Shown: piece by piece, positions 10,607-20,141 of the stretch
Numbering within the stretch: the first letter of the stretch is position 1
How the letters are laid out: each line of letters opens with the position of its first letter
NCBI GenBank assembly: GCA_015679605.1
Contig: JAAAVE010000171.1
Location: 1-28,531, forward strand
DNA: 28,531 bases
Origin: Podila epigama
Taxonomy: Eukaryota > Mortierellomycota > Mortierellomycetes > Mortierellales > Mortierellaceae
Reading direction: 5' to 3'
Translations under genes and position numbers: made by a program
The notes under the pieces: model-generated
Told to the model about the DNA's origin: nothing
The model's database searches: none
Seen by the model: the letters and a program-made list of their open reading frames with translations, nothing else

Positions 10607-13015
10607 CTATGACAAGACGTTCCCCATGCGAATACCAATCATGATACGCTCTGCCATGTTGCGATCCTTGCGGCCGACCAGACTCGTTGCGCGTCCACCT
10701 CGTCCACCACGCGCTGTACGTCCGACTCTATGCAGATAGTCGACAATTGTCACAGGGAAATCGTAAAGGACAACATGTTGCACTGCAGTCGTGTCAATGC
10801 CTCGTGAAGCAATATCGGTCGAGATGAGGATCTTGCCTCCCGCCATTTCTTTGCTCTTTTTGGACAGAGATGATGATGTTGTTGATGATGATGATGATGA
10901 CTGAGCAATAGTTGGGGGGATATAATCATCATTTGTAAACTGTTCCAAAATCTCGTCCCTATTCGCTGCATCACCATGCAACACGCCCAGCACTCCAGGG
11001 ACCTTATTCGACTTGAGATGCCCATACAAGAGCTCACAAGAATGCTTTGTGTTGCAAAAGATCAATGTGTTCTCTTTCCGTTTGCCTCCTGTCGCGGTGG
11101 CAATCTGTTGTTGTTTAGCCAAAATGTCTAGGATGGCCTTGGGTCGGTTACCAAAATAAGGCTTGAGATCCAAAAACGTCTGATGGAGTCCTGGTAATGA
11201 TTTATGAAGCGATGGCGTAGTGATCTTGAGGATTCCTGGGAGTACCTCATCCAGTGTGTCGGAAACCTTCTTTGGCAAAGTGGCAGACACGACAGTGATC
11301 TTGGTCGGTGCAGATGTAGACGATAAGGTCGATGACGATGACGATGACGACGACGACGACGACGATGAACTTCTTGCCTTTGCCTGGTGAACAATCTTTG
11401 TCACTTCAGCTCCAAATCCCCGATCAAACATAGAGTCAGCCTCATCAATGACAAGGTGTCGCAACGACGCCAGAGACATTCGATTTTCATCAAACAGACT
11501 AGCACTGCCACGAACGCGCCTAGACTGTTGTTCCTCATCCCATGCAGATCGACGATCCTTGGTTGCATCTTTTGGCAGATAATCCAATAGACTGGCCGGA
11601 GTCGCCACAACGACATCCACAGGTCCCTGCGCTAACCTCTGAATCACACTCTTTGGCGGAAGAGCATGAGAGATGGTCAGAGTCCTAATCTTGGCCGAGT
11701 GTGAAAGCTCTTTCAAGATCCCAGAAACCTGGGCAACGAGCTCACGGGATGGGAGCAAGACGATGGCACGAGGTTGATTAAAGTGACGAACGGTGTTCAA
11801 AGCACGCACTTTGCTTTCCTCCTCATCGATGCCTCCTTCGTCCTTATATGCCTTTACAGCTTGGTCCTCCTGGACCTTGAGATCGTGCAGCATTGGAATG
11901 AGGTAGGCCAAAGTTTTGCCCGATCCTGTCTCCGCCGCGCACAAGGTATAAGGCGACTTTTTGTGTGTGTCAATCGTAGCTGGAATCGTCATGGCTTGAA
12001 TCTCTGTTGGTTGAATGCCTTCAAACAAGGCTGATGTACTACCCTCGCCATCCTCTGCCTTCTTGGGTGCACTCTTTGACTTGCCCAGAAACTCACTGGT
12101 CGCCTTTTGGACATCTGGATGGATGCCCATTGTCTCGAATCGACTTTCAGCAACCTGTTGCATCATGCTCTGGACAGTCTCCTGTGGTTTTGCAAACACT
12201 GTATTATCACCTTCTGATCCAGCCTTGTCTCCCGTGGATGTAGACGTTCTTGTACTGGCGGAGGCGGCGTATTGCTGATACTTTGACAAGGGCACTTTGC
12301 GATTCGAGACCAACTTTAGATTCACATCCGAGGCGATGGGTTTAAGTGCAAACCGAACGGGCACAAATCCACGGACTTTGGGTCCATGCTTCCTTTTGGC
12401 ACCTGCATCGATCAACGTCTTTTCAGCAGCAGCCGCCTTGTCTCGTCCAGTATTTCCAGTCTTGAGAGGTGGTCCTGCACTTTTCTTGGCTCGATAGACG
12501 GACGCGTATCCTGGGGCGAATGTATGCTCAAATTGAGGGTTGCGTGATCCCTTTTCCAACGAGGTGACAGACACTGAAGTTGACATGATCCGTTTCTTTG
12601 GTTTCATCTGACTTTGTCCTGGCAGCGTTCCTTGCAAGGTAGCAGCTGCTTTAGGGTCCACTTTGACCCATTGGCGCGTTTTTGATCGTTGCACATTTTC
12701 AGCAGAGGTTCTTCCACTTTTGGGGGCGGCGGCGGACAATACCCTGGAGGCTTTTAGTTTTTGCTCCTTGAGGACACGTTGTTTTGGTCTCGGGGTTCTC
12801 TTGGAGGATGCGGAGAGCGTGTTTGTGGTAGAAAAGAAGCGTGGCGTGGAGAGAATAGGGACATTGGNNNNNNNNNNCGGAATGTTGTTGAGCGATACAG
12901 TATTTAGAAGCGAGGATGGTGGTGAACGAAGAAGGACAGTATTGCTTCGAGCAGTGGATAAGGTGCTTTTCTGGACGAGATGTGTAACAGTATGAGAAGA
13001 TCTCTGCAACCACAT
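10607..13015 (-). CDS. MRH4: Mitochondrial DEAD-box RNA helicase (MRH4/DDX28-like)
   Basis: This is a single exon of 802 codons, including about four made of N. The start (ATG at 13015-13013) begins a Ser/Arg-rich, acid-poor leader like a mitochondrial transit peptide, followed by a basic low-complexity region to about 330. Helicase motifs are in order: QPTEIQ (about 335), motif I AETGSGKT (361-368), LPSREL (Ia), VVATP (Ib), DEAD (524-527), SAT (577-579), LIFCNTK (IV, about 651), STDIASRGID (V, about 732) and HRVGRTARGG (VI, 762-771). Mrh4 and DDX28 act in assembly of the large mitochondrial ribosomal subunit by ATP-driven RNA remodelling in the matrix. Poly-Ser inserts sit between motifs II and III (549-562) and between IV and V (706-717). 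Assignment to MRH4 rather than another organellar helicase is by leader and overall shape. Confidence 0.75.
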   Translation of the reverse strand: MWLQRSSHTVTHLVQKSTLSTARSNTVLLRSPPSSLLNTVSLNNIPXXXXNVPILSTPRFFSTTNTLSASSKRTPRPKQRVLKEQKLKASRVLSAAAPKSGRTSAENVQRSKTRQWVKVDPKAAATLQGTLPGQSQMKPKKRIMSTSVSVTSLEKGSRNPQFEHTFAPGYASVYRAKKSAGPPLKTGNTGRDKAAAAEKTLIDAGAKRKHGPKVRGFVPVRFALKPIASDVNLKLVSNRKVPLSKYQQYAASASTRTSTSTGDKAGSEGDNTVFAKPQETVQSMMQQVAESRFETMGIHPDVQKATSEFLGKSKSAPKKAEDGEGSTSALFEGIQPTEIQAMTIPATIDTHKKSPYTLCAAETGSGKTLAYLIPMLHDLKVQEDQAVKAYKDEGGIDEEESKVRALNTVRHFNQPRAIVLLPSRELVAQVSGILKELSHSAKIRTLTISHALPPKSVIQRLAQGPVDVVVATPASLLDYLPKDATKDRRSAWDEEQQSRRVRGSASLFDENRMSLASLRHLVIDEADSMFDRGFGAEVTKIVHQAKARSSSSSSSSSSSSSSTLSSTSAPTKITVVSATLPKKVSDTLDEVLPGILKITTPSLHKSLPGLHQTFLDLKPYFGNRPKAILDILAKQQQIATATGGKRKENTLIFCNTKHSCELLYGHLKSNKVPGVLGVLHGDAANRDEILEQFTNDDYIPPTIAQSSSSSSTTSSSLSKKSKEMAGGKILISTDIASRGIDTTAVQHVVLYDFPVTIVDYLHRVGRTARGGRGGRATSLVGRKDRNMAERIMIGIRMGNVLS
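12868..12877. other. Assembly gap (10 N)
   Basis: Ten consecutive N lie inside the N-terminal coding region of the mitochondrial helicase. Both flanks stay in the same frame only if the true gap length is 10 modulo 3. The real size is unknown. Confidence 0.99.
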
Positions 13016-14011
13016 TTGAATTCCTAAGTTTTTTTTTTTATTTTTTTAGGGGGCGATGAGAAGATGGTATGGTCAATTGGTCTGTCACCCTCCCTTCTCG
13101 TCTAGCAGTTTCGAGCGACTGTTGGATAGAAATGATACCATACCTGCCATTCTCCTTGATTGATTGGAATGGGGGGGAAGGAAGTTGTTTGTTGAATGAA
13201 TGAGTGTGCGAAGAAAAAAGGGTTGTTCTTTTTTGTTCACAAATGGCCCGAAAAGGAAAAAAAAAAAAAAGAAAAAGAAAATGTCAACAAAGACAGAAAT
13301 AAGACAGTCCGCCTGAAATGCCTATGACAGGGATTATGTCTGTCACGATGATGTCTATCGACAGCAAAATGATCCCTTTATTCTCCAATATCTCAGTCCC
13401 ACGGGCATCAGTAAAGCGGCAAGGAAGAATGGAAAGCTATCAGCCTGGCTGCTCCATGGTGTTTTCTTCCTTTTCTGTCTTTTCAACCAAACATTCGCCT
13501 TAATCGCTTCAACAACCAACAAATAACATACAACCTACAAAATAACATACAACCTACAAAATAACATACAACCAACAGCAACAACAAAAAAGGACTCGAG
13601 CTCATACAGAGTCCATCGCTGTCAATCCCAATGGGGGGGGGGCGACGACATGACGACAGTAACGGTAATACTCTTTTTTATTGTTATTATAAAATATTGT
13701 TGGGCAAACTGTATCGCATACTCACTGACATAGCCATATACTTGTATAATGTGCATAGGCCACAGTCAAGCTAGTCAGTGCTCCGGATGGTAGATGGATG
13801 CAAGCCAGGGCAACACGATGTCGGAACACATGAGCGCTCCTCTAGGAAGATATCCTCAAAATGAGGCGGCTAGTTTATTCTGAAGAACCAAAAAAGCAAT
13901 AAACAGCCAACAAACACGTTTAAACCAAAACACACAACCAATGTAAACACCACAATGGCAAGTCTAAAGTCACATCTTTACTTCATTAAGAAGAAAAATA
14001 ACACTACACCC
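13016..14011. other. Intergenic region between two minus-strand genes, no gene seen
   Basis: About 1 kb lies upstream of the helicase gene and downstream of ALG14, both on the minus strand. It has A-rich runs (13259-13270), a 19-nt tandem repeat, a G9 run (about 13632-13640) and a TTTATT at 13874-13879, which on the minus strand reads AATAAA about 135 nt after the ALG14 stop. One open frame of about 60 codons at 13318 (+) has no family resemblance. Confidence 0.55.
13521..13573 (+). repeat. 19-nt tandem repeat, about 2.8 copies
   Basis: The unit AAAATAACATACAACCTAC is repeated at 13521-13538, 13539-13557 and 13558-13573 (the last copy is truncated), nearly without mismatch. It is noncoding. 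Confidence 0.85.
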
Positions 14012-14485
14012 TCACACGAGAACGCCTCTGTACTCTGCACGAGGATACTTTTTCTGTAGCTCGGGCCACTGTACAAGAAAGTGGTCGCAAAATGGGTACA
14101 GCAACTTGCCAGCGAGACTAAGAGAATGCACGCGTGCAAAACTTTCGACAAAGATCAAAACCGGGGTCTGGTTGTTGGGAACACCCATCATCCGAGCCCC
14201 AATGACGGCCATAGCCAGTGCAAAACAGGTACCCGGCCCATTCATCAATAAAACACCTCTTGTTCGCACCTTTTCAGGGTTGTTCTGTGGTATTGGTCCT
14301 GCACGACGACGAGGAGAACAGGTCAAACGCTTGATCATGGGCATTGCGACGGAGAGTGACTTTAGAAGGGTGAACGGTGTTGTCAAGAATGATTGACCAA
14401 CATGTCGACTGCGAGGGATTTGTTGGATCGTGTATCCATCCTGGGCCTGATATTGTGATGCTGGCGCTTTCTCAGTAGTCGAGGA

Positions 14486-14516
<31 letters not shown>

Positions 14517-14857
14517 AGACATGACTGACCACGACTGGATTCAAGACGATGTACTTTCTTTACACTGGCAGTGTCATCCGACCCAACAATGTAATGCCTT
14601 GGTGAATATATGAGAGGGTCCAGTCCTGAAATCAATTGAATCATCTCGGTAGTGTGGCCGCCTGAACCAAGAAAGATGGTCGTTGTGCATTTCGTTCCAG
14701 CCACCTTGGCTAGAGGGTTGAGTGATCTCTGACCTGGATGCAGGTTTGGCAAGGCAATCCAGAGGCGAGTAGTGAAAATGATGGCCAATGGGAGAGCAAT
14801 GAGTGCTGATGTGATGGCTGCAGCCAGGGCAATGTTGTATACATCATGTGTGTCCAT
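14012..14857 (-). CDS. ALG14: UDP-GlcNAc transferase subunit Alg14
   Basis: One exon of 281 aa, starting at the ATG at 14857-14855. The frame stays open upstream to 15067, but starting here places the single hydrophobic anchor at residues 7-30 as in Alg14 proteins. The soluble domain begins TTIFLGSGGHTTEMIQLI (about 58-75), the conserved Alg14 core. Later family stretches are IPRSRHVGQS, GVLLMNGPGTCFALA and IFVESFARVHSLSLAGKLLYP, and the protein ends at EYRG-VLV. Alg14 anchors catalytic Alg13 to the cytosolic face of the ER, and together they add the second GlcNAc to dolichol-PP-GlcNAc for N-glycosylation. A poly-Ser insert follows KVHRLESSRGQS. It is longer than yeast Alg14 (about 237 aa) mainly because of this insert. 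Confidence 0.92.
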
Positions 14858-15100
14858 TGCACAATTGTGTTCAGGGATGACAAGATCTTTGCAATGTAGT
14901 CGATGAAGAAAAGGAAAAGATTGAAGGAGCAATAAAAGTATGCACAAAGCATCCTTCTTTGCGCGTAGTTCCAAAAGAATATGCTGAACCGCGTAATTTG
15001 TTCGACAGAACTGTTTGTCGCGTCCTACGTCAAAACAAAACAATTGGCAAAAAGAGCCATCACTCACCTAGACAACGACGCGTTTTTTTTGCCAACGCAC

Positions 15101-15150
15101 CCACACACACACTCTCACACACTTTCACACACACACACAAACACACACAC
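15101..15150 (+). repeat. CA microsatellite
   Basis: CA repeats interrupted by TCT and TTT lie in the ALG14 upstream region. Confidence 0.85.
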
Positions 15151-15371
15151 ATGTCAATCTGCTCACGTTCACCCCTTACTCTGGGTGCGTCCCCTGTCCA
15201 GAACGAACATTGTACGTTACCCCCCTTAGACCATTCTTAAATGGGATATAAATGACAATATAGACAATATTAGCACAAAAATCGCCACCATTTTTCTCAT
15301 TTTCTCATTTTGCAGGCAAAGTGTGTTCTTTTCTTTTTTTTAAAAAAAAGCTGAAATCTCTTTTCATCGTC

Positions 15372-15400
15372 GTGACAATTCATCTTCAATCAATTGTCAC
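15372..15400. promoter_or_regulatory. Perfect 9-bp inverted repeat, possible protein-binding site
   Basis: GTGACAATT (15372-15380) and AATTGTCAC (15392-15400) form a perfect dyad with an 11-nt spacer. Each arm contains a TGACA core like those bound by TALE homeodomain factors. It lies in the divergent promoter, 2 nt before an ATG at 15402-15404 that is immediately followed by GTAGGT. Function is inferred from symmetry and position only. Confidence 0.3.
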
Positions 15401-15572
15401 AATGGTAGGTCAATTGTAAATTCAGATTCCTTGTTTGAGAAAAAAAAAAGTGTCGTTATTCAAGTCGTATTAATATTTTCTTTCTTTCATTGTCAACTCC
15501 AACGCGAAATAAAAAAAAGAGTACCACAGGTCTACCAGGTAACGTCGAATCAATTCAACCAAGCTGCATGCC

Positions 15573-18104
15573 ATGGACAATTCATTCCCCTCATTAGCTA
15601 GCATGCACCTTCATTTCCTCACGTGTGTCCCACTCTTTTATTTTTCTGTCCTAGGCGACGCCAGTCTAAATAGTACTATCCTTAGTGACAGTAACCTTGT
15701 CGACGAATCGACCACTCAAGACAAGGACATGGTGGACGCCACTAACCTTGGTGACAACAATCTGGCTGACGAATCGAGTACTCAAGACAACACTATGGAA
15801 GAAGACACTAACCTAGGAAACAACAACCCCAGTGACAAAACGTGCCCTGAAGAAAAGAGTCCTGAAGAAAAGAGTCCTGAAGAAAAGAGTCCTGAAGAAA
15901 AGAGCCCTGAAGAAAAGAATCCTAAAGGGAAGGGCAGGGCCAGGGAGGTCACCCCGGAGCCAACATTCGTGAGTTGTCCCTTGACATTAGCTAAGACTGT
16001 GGTCGGAAAACACAGAGTCCCAGTGGGGTTGGCCTCAGAGGAACCGTTCTGGCTGCTCACGTCACAGGCGTATTATGCGGTACGTATGAATGCAGTTGCT
16101 CATTGTTGTGTTTCTTGTCAGGTAATTTTAGGCTATTGTCATGACACTAAGACCTACTCTTTTTTTTTCAGTTTGAACATCGAGGCTACATACATCGATG
16201 TAGAAACATATCAAAGTTCTCTCAGGCGCGGCGAGTCCTGTACAAGTGCGCTGACGGAGCGCTCCTCAAGAACAAGAAAAAACTTTGGGGCTCAACTTGG
16301 TTGCGAGAAGCATTGTACGTTTCAAGAAGATGGAGATAAATGTTGACAGAGAAAACAAAGGTCTCGAGCTACAACTATGAAGTGGAAAAAAAAAAACGCA
16401 TGAAATGGTATGATGACTAACAGTTCTTTATTTTTTTTGATTAGTGTTGCCTTGTCCTGCGTTCTTGACCTTGCCAGTGAACATGTACATCCTTACGTCC
16501 CCAAAAAGATGCTCCGGCTTGCCCGAGACAAATGTCTGGATTTGTGGCAGCCAAAACTCGACTTGAACTTTCTGACAATCATCCGTTCCTTGATCCCGGA
16601 ATTGGATCGTGCTGGCAGCATCGAGCAATTCCGTCGCTACCTATTTGCAAGAAGGCCCTTTGCCGAAAAGTCGGTAGAATTTCCTATTCTCAAAGCGCTC
16701 GAATGGCTGTAAGTTTATTTTCTCTTTCATTTTTTTTTTTCCTTTTTTTCACTCCATTTATGCAAATAAACAATGCTTGGGCGACGTTGCTTATCATTGC
16801 TCATTGACAATGCTAGGTGCTATGCCATTGAGAACAAGGGGAAAATGGTCGCAGTCACCTATAGCATGGTATGGACACAGCTTGTCATGGCTTTCAAGGG
16901 CGATGGTGAATTCTGGGGCTCCAAGTAAGTGTTTTTTAATCTTTCTGGACTATATGTGTTGGTGTCTATTCAAAAAAGTACTATTATAACAAACCGCTTC
17001 TTTTTACCACTACATATTACCGTTTCCTCATCTAGTGCTGGACATTACCCGCGCTCCACCAGAACCATCATGAGGAACCTTGCCAAATGGTACGGTGCGC
17101 ATGCAAGAATAAGAGGCAGAACCAGTCTAGTGGTTTGGAACAAGGATGGCGAATGGATGGCCTGCGATGGCAAGAAAGACGGATCGATGCCAAGCGACTT
17201 GAGACAGCAACATAGTAGAAACATCCGCGTTAACAGAACTATTGCGGAGAAGCACAAGTTTGATGGTCTGGAGGCACCACATATGATATACCTCAGCTTT
17301 GGTGGTAATCTCTCTCTCACACACTCAATCTCTTTTTTCTCTACAACTGTTTTGCTTCCCCCCCTTGCAATCGTGCAACTATCCTATTTTGTGAAAGCTA
17401 ACGGACACGCTTTGTTAATCATATGAATTACATAGGCACTCAAGCGCGTGTCTGTGCCCTCGTTCCTTTCCAAGACATTTACGTTGCGGACGTGGTGGAC
17501 TTTTTAGAACTCCCAAACAATATGAAGGAGCTGCGCGAGTTGTTGGGGCATGGGGCCTTGTTCAGCGCAGTACTGGAAATTGCCGTAAGTCGTAGGATAA
17601 TTTCATTGGATTACAATGAATCTTTTTGCTTTCATTCCACATGCCAGAATATCAATATTGACAGGTCATGATGATTCTTTTTTTTTAACTTTTACGTAGA
17701 GACACATCGCTCGGTTGATTGAAGAAGTCAGAGTAGCCAAGGAGGCCAAGGTTCTTGAAAAGGCCAGAGAGGAGGAAAGAGCCAGGGAAGCTGAGAGAGC
17801 CAAAGAAGCCGAGAGAGCCGAGAGAGCCAAACAGGGTATCTTGACCGAGGACGTCGAGATGAAGGAGAAAACCGAAGAAGAGATCAAAGCTGAAGAAAGA
17901 AAGGCTCGAAAGGCCAAGAACAGGCTTCTTTGGTTCATTTACCAAGGCGACAAAAGGGGCGTCCGTCCTGAGCCGACCAGTGATGATGATCCAGACAATG
18001 ACTACGAGAAGGACCCTCTTTATGTCGAGCATGAACCCAGAGAAGCGGTCTTTCAAAACTCGGTCTGCTTCTCACCACGTCTCTTGTATGAGAATCGATT
18101 CTGA
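15573..18104 (+). CDS. Seven-exon protein of unknown family
   Basis: Exons 15573-16079, 16172-16314, 16445-16708, 16817-16924, 17036-17304, 17436-17584 and 17700-18104 join through six introns of 92-131 nt with GT...AG ends and consistent phases, predicting 614 aa. Residues about 30-115 are acidic and repetitive, ending in five PEEKS-type pentapeptides. The middle (about 130-480) looks like a folded Trp/Arg-rich domain (stretches EEPFWLLTSQAYYAFEHRGY, YVPKKMLRLARDKCLDLW, YPRSTRTIMRNLAKWYG, WNKDGEWMACDGKK). The C-terminus is a highly charged Glu/Lys/Arg/Ala helix, probably coiled coil, then an acidic tail. I recognise no family or catalytic motif. The start is uncertain: an alternative intron 15539-15654 (GTAACG...TCCTAG, 116 nt) would enter the same frame from an upstream exon. 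The precise intron phases argue for a real gene. Confidence 0.65.
15846..15920 (+). repeat. Coding 15-bp tandem repeat, five copies
   Basis: The unit CCTGAAGAAAAGAGT is repeated five times in frame, encoding PEEKS pentapeptides with K-S-P junctions that resemble proline-directed kinase sites. Copies are almost identical, implying recent expansion. Copy number may vary between strains. Confidence 0.95.
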
Positions 18105-18216
18105 CAAGGGTACTATTCACGTTGAACATGCACCCAGAGAAAGCCTTCTTTCCGTCTTTCCGTCTTTCCGAATAAGGGCCTGCCTGCTACTCGCCACTGT
18201 ATTTGCATGAGAATCG
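18021..18216 (+). repeat. Decayed tandem duplication of the unknown gene's 3' end
   Basis: The last coding block (18024-18097, beginning GTCGAGCATGAACCCAGAGAA and ending TATGAGAATCG) reappears at 18121-18216 as GTTGAACATGCACCCAGAGAA ... CATGAGAATCG, with point changes and an inserted TTTCCGTC triplication (about 18150-18170). The second copy lies after the stop codon and is noncoding. This looks like an old local duplication that added 3' UTR. Confidence 0.7.
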
Positions 18217-18222
18217 CAATGG

Positions 18223-18228
18223 AATAAA
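18223..18228 (+). terminator. Candidate polyadenylation signal of the unknown gene
   Basis: An AATAAA lies about 120 nt after the stop at 18104, just past the duplicated block. Confidence 0.4.
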
Positions 18229-18489
18229 TTCAAAGTATTATATATTCAACATATGTCACCCTTAATTTGATATGGATACCTTTCTTTCGTGGCACTTTTC
18301 TTATTGGTCAACTTTGCCTTCACACAAATCTTCCCATCTCCATCTGTACCATCCCCCTTACACCTCTCATCTGATCCTCATCCTAATTCCCAACGAACGA
18401 AGAGTACAAACACTCTCGCACATTCACTTACTCACTCACTCCCACATTCACATCACACCCACACTCACATCACTTCAACTCCAACTCTA

Positions 18490-19915
18490 ATGTCAGACCA
18501 GGCAGAAATCCTCCGGAAAAGGCGCGAGGCACGCCAGAAAAAGATTTTGGCATCGGGCGAATCGAGGTTGAGCAAGATCACTGGTACCTCAGGCACCGGT
18601 GCCCAAATCGCTCCAACACCTTCCGTACTCTTGGCACGGGAACAAATGATGAAGAAGGAAGAGGAAGAGCAAAAACAGCGGCTTCGAGCAGCAAGTATCT
18701 CTGCAGGAAACGACGCTCCAGCCTCACCTGCTGGAGACTCTTTTGACAACAGCTTCAACAAGGCGACACCCGCAACAACAACAACCTCTTCCACAGGAGC
18801 AGAGCCCAATGGTGAGCAGATCTACATGGAAAGAACGTTTATATCCTTTGGAACTTTTTGGAAAGAATAATCGGATCCCTAACCTTTTTTTTTTTTTTTT
18901 CTTTCTTTCTGAATGTATATCTTATCTTTTATGCCTTGTAATCATTTGATAATACGGATAATACGGATAATACGGTAGACGGGAAGCATTCTGACAACGT
19001 GGAGAACGGGACTGAAGAGTCCAAGCCAACCTCATCTTCAGAACGTGTGGCCTCAAACAGGGCTGCTAGACAGGAAGCTTCAACCACCCCAAAAAAGGCA
19101 TCGTCTGTGGAGGATCATAACGATGCTGACCCGGATGATTCATTGGGGGCACCACCAGCATATACTTCTTCACCTTCACCCTTTGGCACAATGCAAGGCA
19201 GCGGTCATAATCCATTTATGGCCAACCCATTCATGTCGCCACAACAACACCAGGCCTTGACTCGCATGATGTCCGACGACGGTTCGGGACACAGTGCTTC
19301 AGCATCATCGTCGTCCATGGCGCATCAGCAACAAAACTCTGGTTTTGCAGGAGGTGCACCCCCAGGATTTACTGTCATCACACCGCAGGAGGACTTGACT
19401 GCCAAGTGGTGGAACCTTTTGCACTTTGTGTTTTCAGTCCTACTTGGTTTGGGGGTTGTGTACCAGGAGTATCGACGCAGTGGCGATTTCGAGCGATTTG
19501 ATGACCTTGCCACGGATAAACCTTTGGCTTTTCAAGTCTCGCCTACGGTAAGAGATGATGCCATGTTGTTTATATCAAATATATGGTGGAGCAAATGGAA
19601 GTTATGCGATGATACAAAGCCTTACAATGAGGAGATTATTAACATATACACTCGCATCATCATATGTAGCCACTCTTTTGGTATTTTATCACCATGGAGC
19701 TGATTCTGCAGTCATCTCGCATGTTCTTGCAGGGCATTACCGCTTCTCCTAGTAGTACACTTGGCACCATTGCTGGATTCCTGCCACCACCCTTCTCGGA
19801 TGCGATTCGTGTCTTTATGCGCTACCGCTTGATTTGGTCCTCGCTCGTGAGTGATCTCTCTGTTGTGGTTTTTATTGTAGGCACGACAATTATGTTGGTG
19901 CACATGTTTTCTTGA
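18490..19915 (+). CDS. GET2: Get2, guided-entry-of-tail-anchored-proteins receptor subunit
   Basis: Exons 18490-18811, 18979-19547 and 19670-19915 (introns 167 and 122 nt, phases 1 and 0) encode 378 aa. The N-terminus has the Get2 hallmark: a short basic helix ILRKRREARQKK (7-18) then SRLSKITG (25-32), the segment that captures Get3. A long Ser/Gly-rich cytosolic linker follows. Three membrane segments lie at about 251-270 (WWNLLHFVFSVLLGLGVVY), 299-318 (LFWYFITMELILQSSRMFLQ) and 351-377 near the C-terminus. The loop GTIAGFLPPPFSDAIRVFMRYRLIW, split here as GTIAGFLPPPF and MRYRLIW, is typical of fungal Get2. With Get1 it forms the ER receptor that releases tail-anchored proteins from Get3 and inserts them. 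Exon 3 is fixed by this homology, which runs across the splice to PLFWYF. Confidence 0.9.
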
Positions 19916-19938
19916 AGAACTTGTGCGAATTCCTTTGC

Positions 19939-19944
19939 AATAAA
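19939..19944 (+). terminator. Candidate polyadenylation signal of GET2
   Basis: An AATAAA lies 24 nt after the GET2 stop, in a 226-nt convergent interval shared with the minus-strand GX3 gene. A TTTATT at 20006-20011 could serve that gene in the same way. Confidence 0.45.
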
Positions 19945-20141
19945 CGGCGGAGGTTCTTTTTCCCCAAAAAGTCGAACAGTAGCTGTACCAAGGTTGTCGA
20001 AGAAATTTATTCAAGCATGCCCACCTTTTTCAAGCTTTTTTGCTTTCAATGGCATATCCACATTACGAAGGCGCAAAATGCTTGGCGGAACAAAGGGTAC
20101 TTGCAACACATCATCAGCATGTGATATTCATGGCTTTTTTT

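Larger units (their letters stand above)
14858..15572. other. Divergent promoter region, ALG14 (-) and unknown gene (+)
   Basis: 715 nt lie between two divergent starts. It contains a CA-rich microsatellite (15101-15150), several A and T runs and a 9-bp inverted repeat at 15372-15400. Some of the right part may be 5' exon or intron of the seven-exon gene: CTACCAG|GTAACG at 15539 is a plausible donor. Confidence 0.5.

Noticed and set aside
13318-13503. 61-codon plus-strand open frame upstream of the helicase gene
   Set aside because: Short, no homology features, no conserved context; chance open frame.
14858-15067. Upstream extension of the ALG14 frame by 70 codons
   Set aside because: It would add a second hydrophobic stretch not found in Alg14; the ATG at 14857 gives the normal single-anchor N-terminus.
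16080-16121. Alternative exon 1 end at CAG|GTAATT (about 16122) in the unknown gene
   Set aside because: It would leave only a 50-nt intron, well below the others; GTACGT at 16080 is a stronger donor and gives 92 nt.
19912-20124. 70-codon plus-strand open frame after GET2
   Set aside because: Begins at the GET2 stop and lies in its 3' UTR, over a poly(A) signal; no supporting feature.
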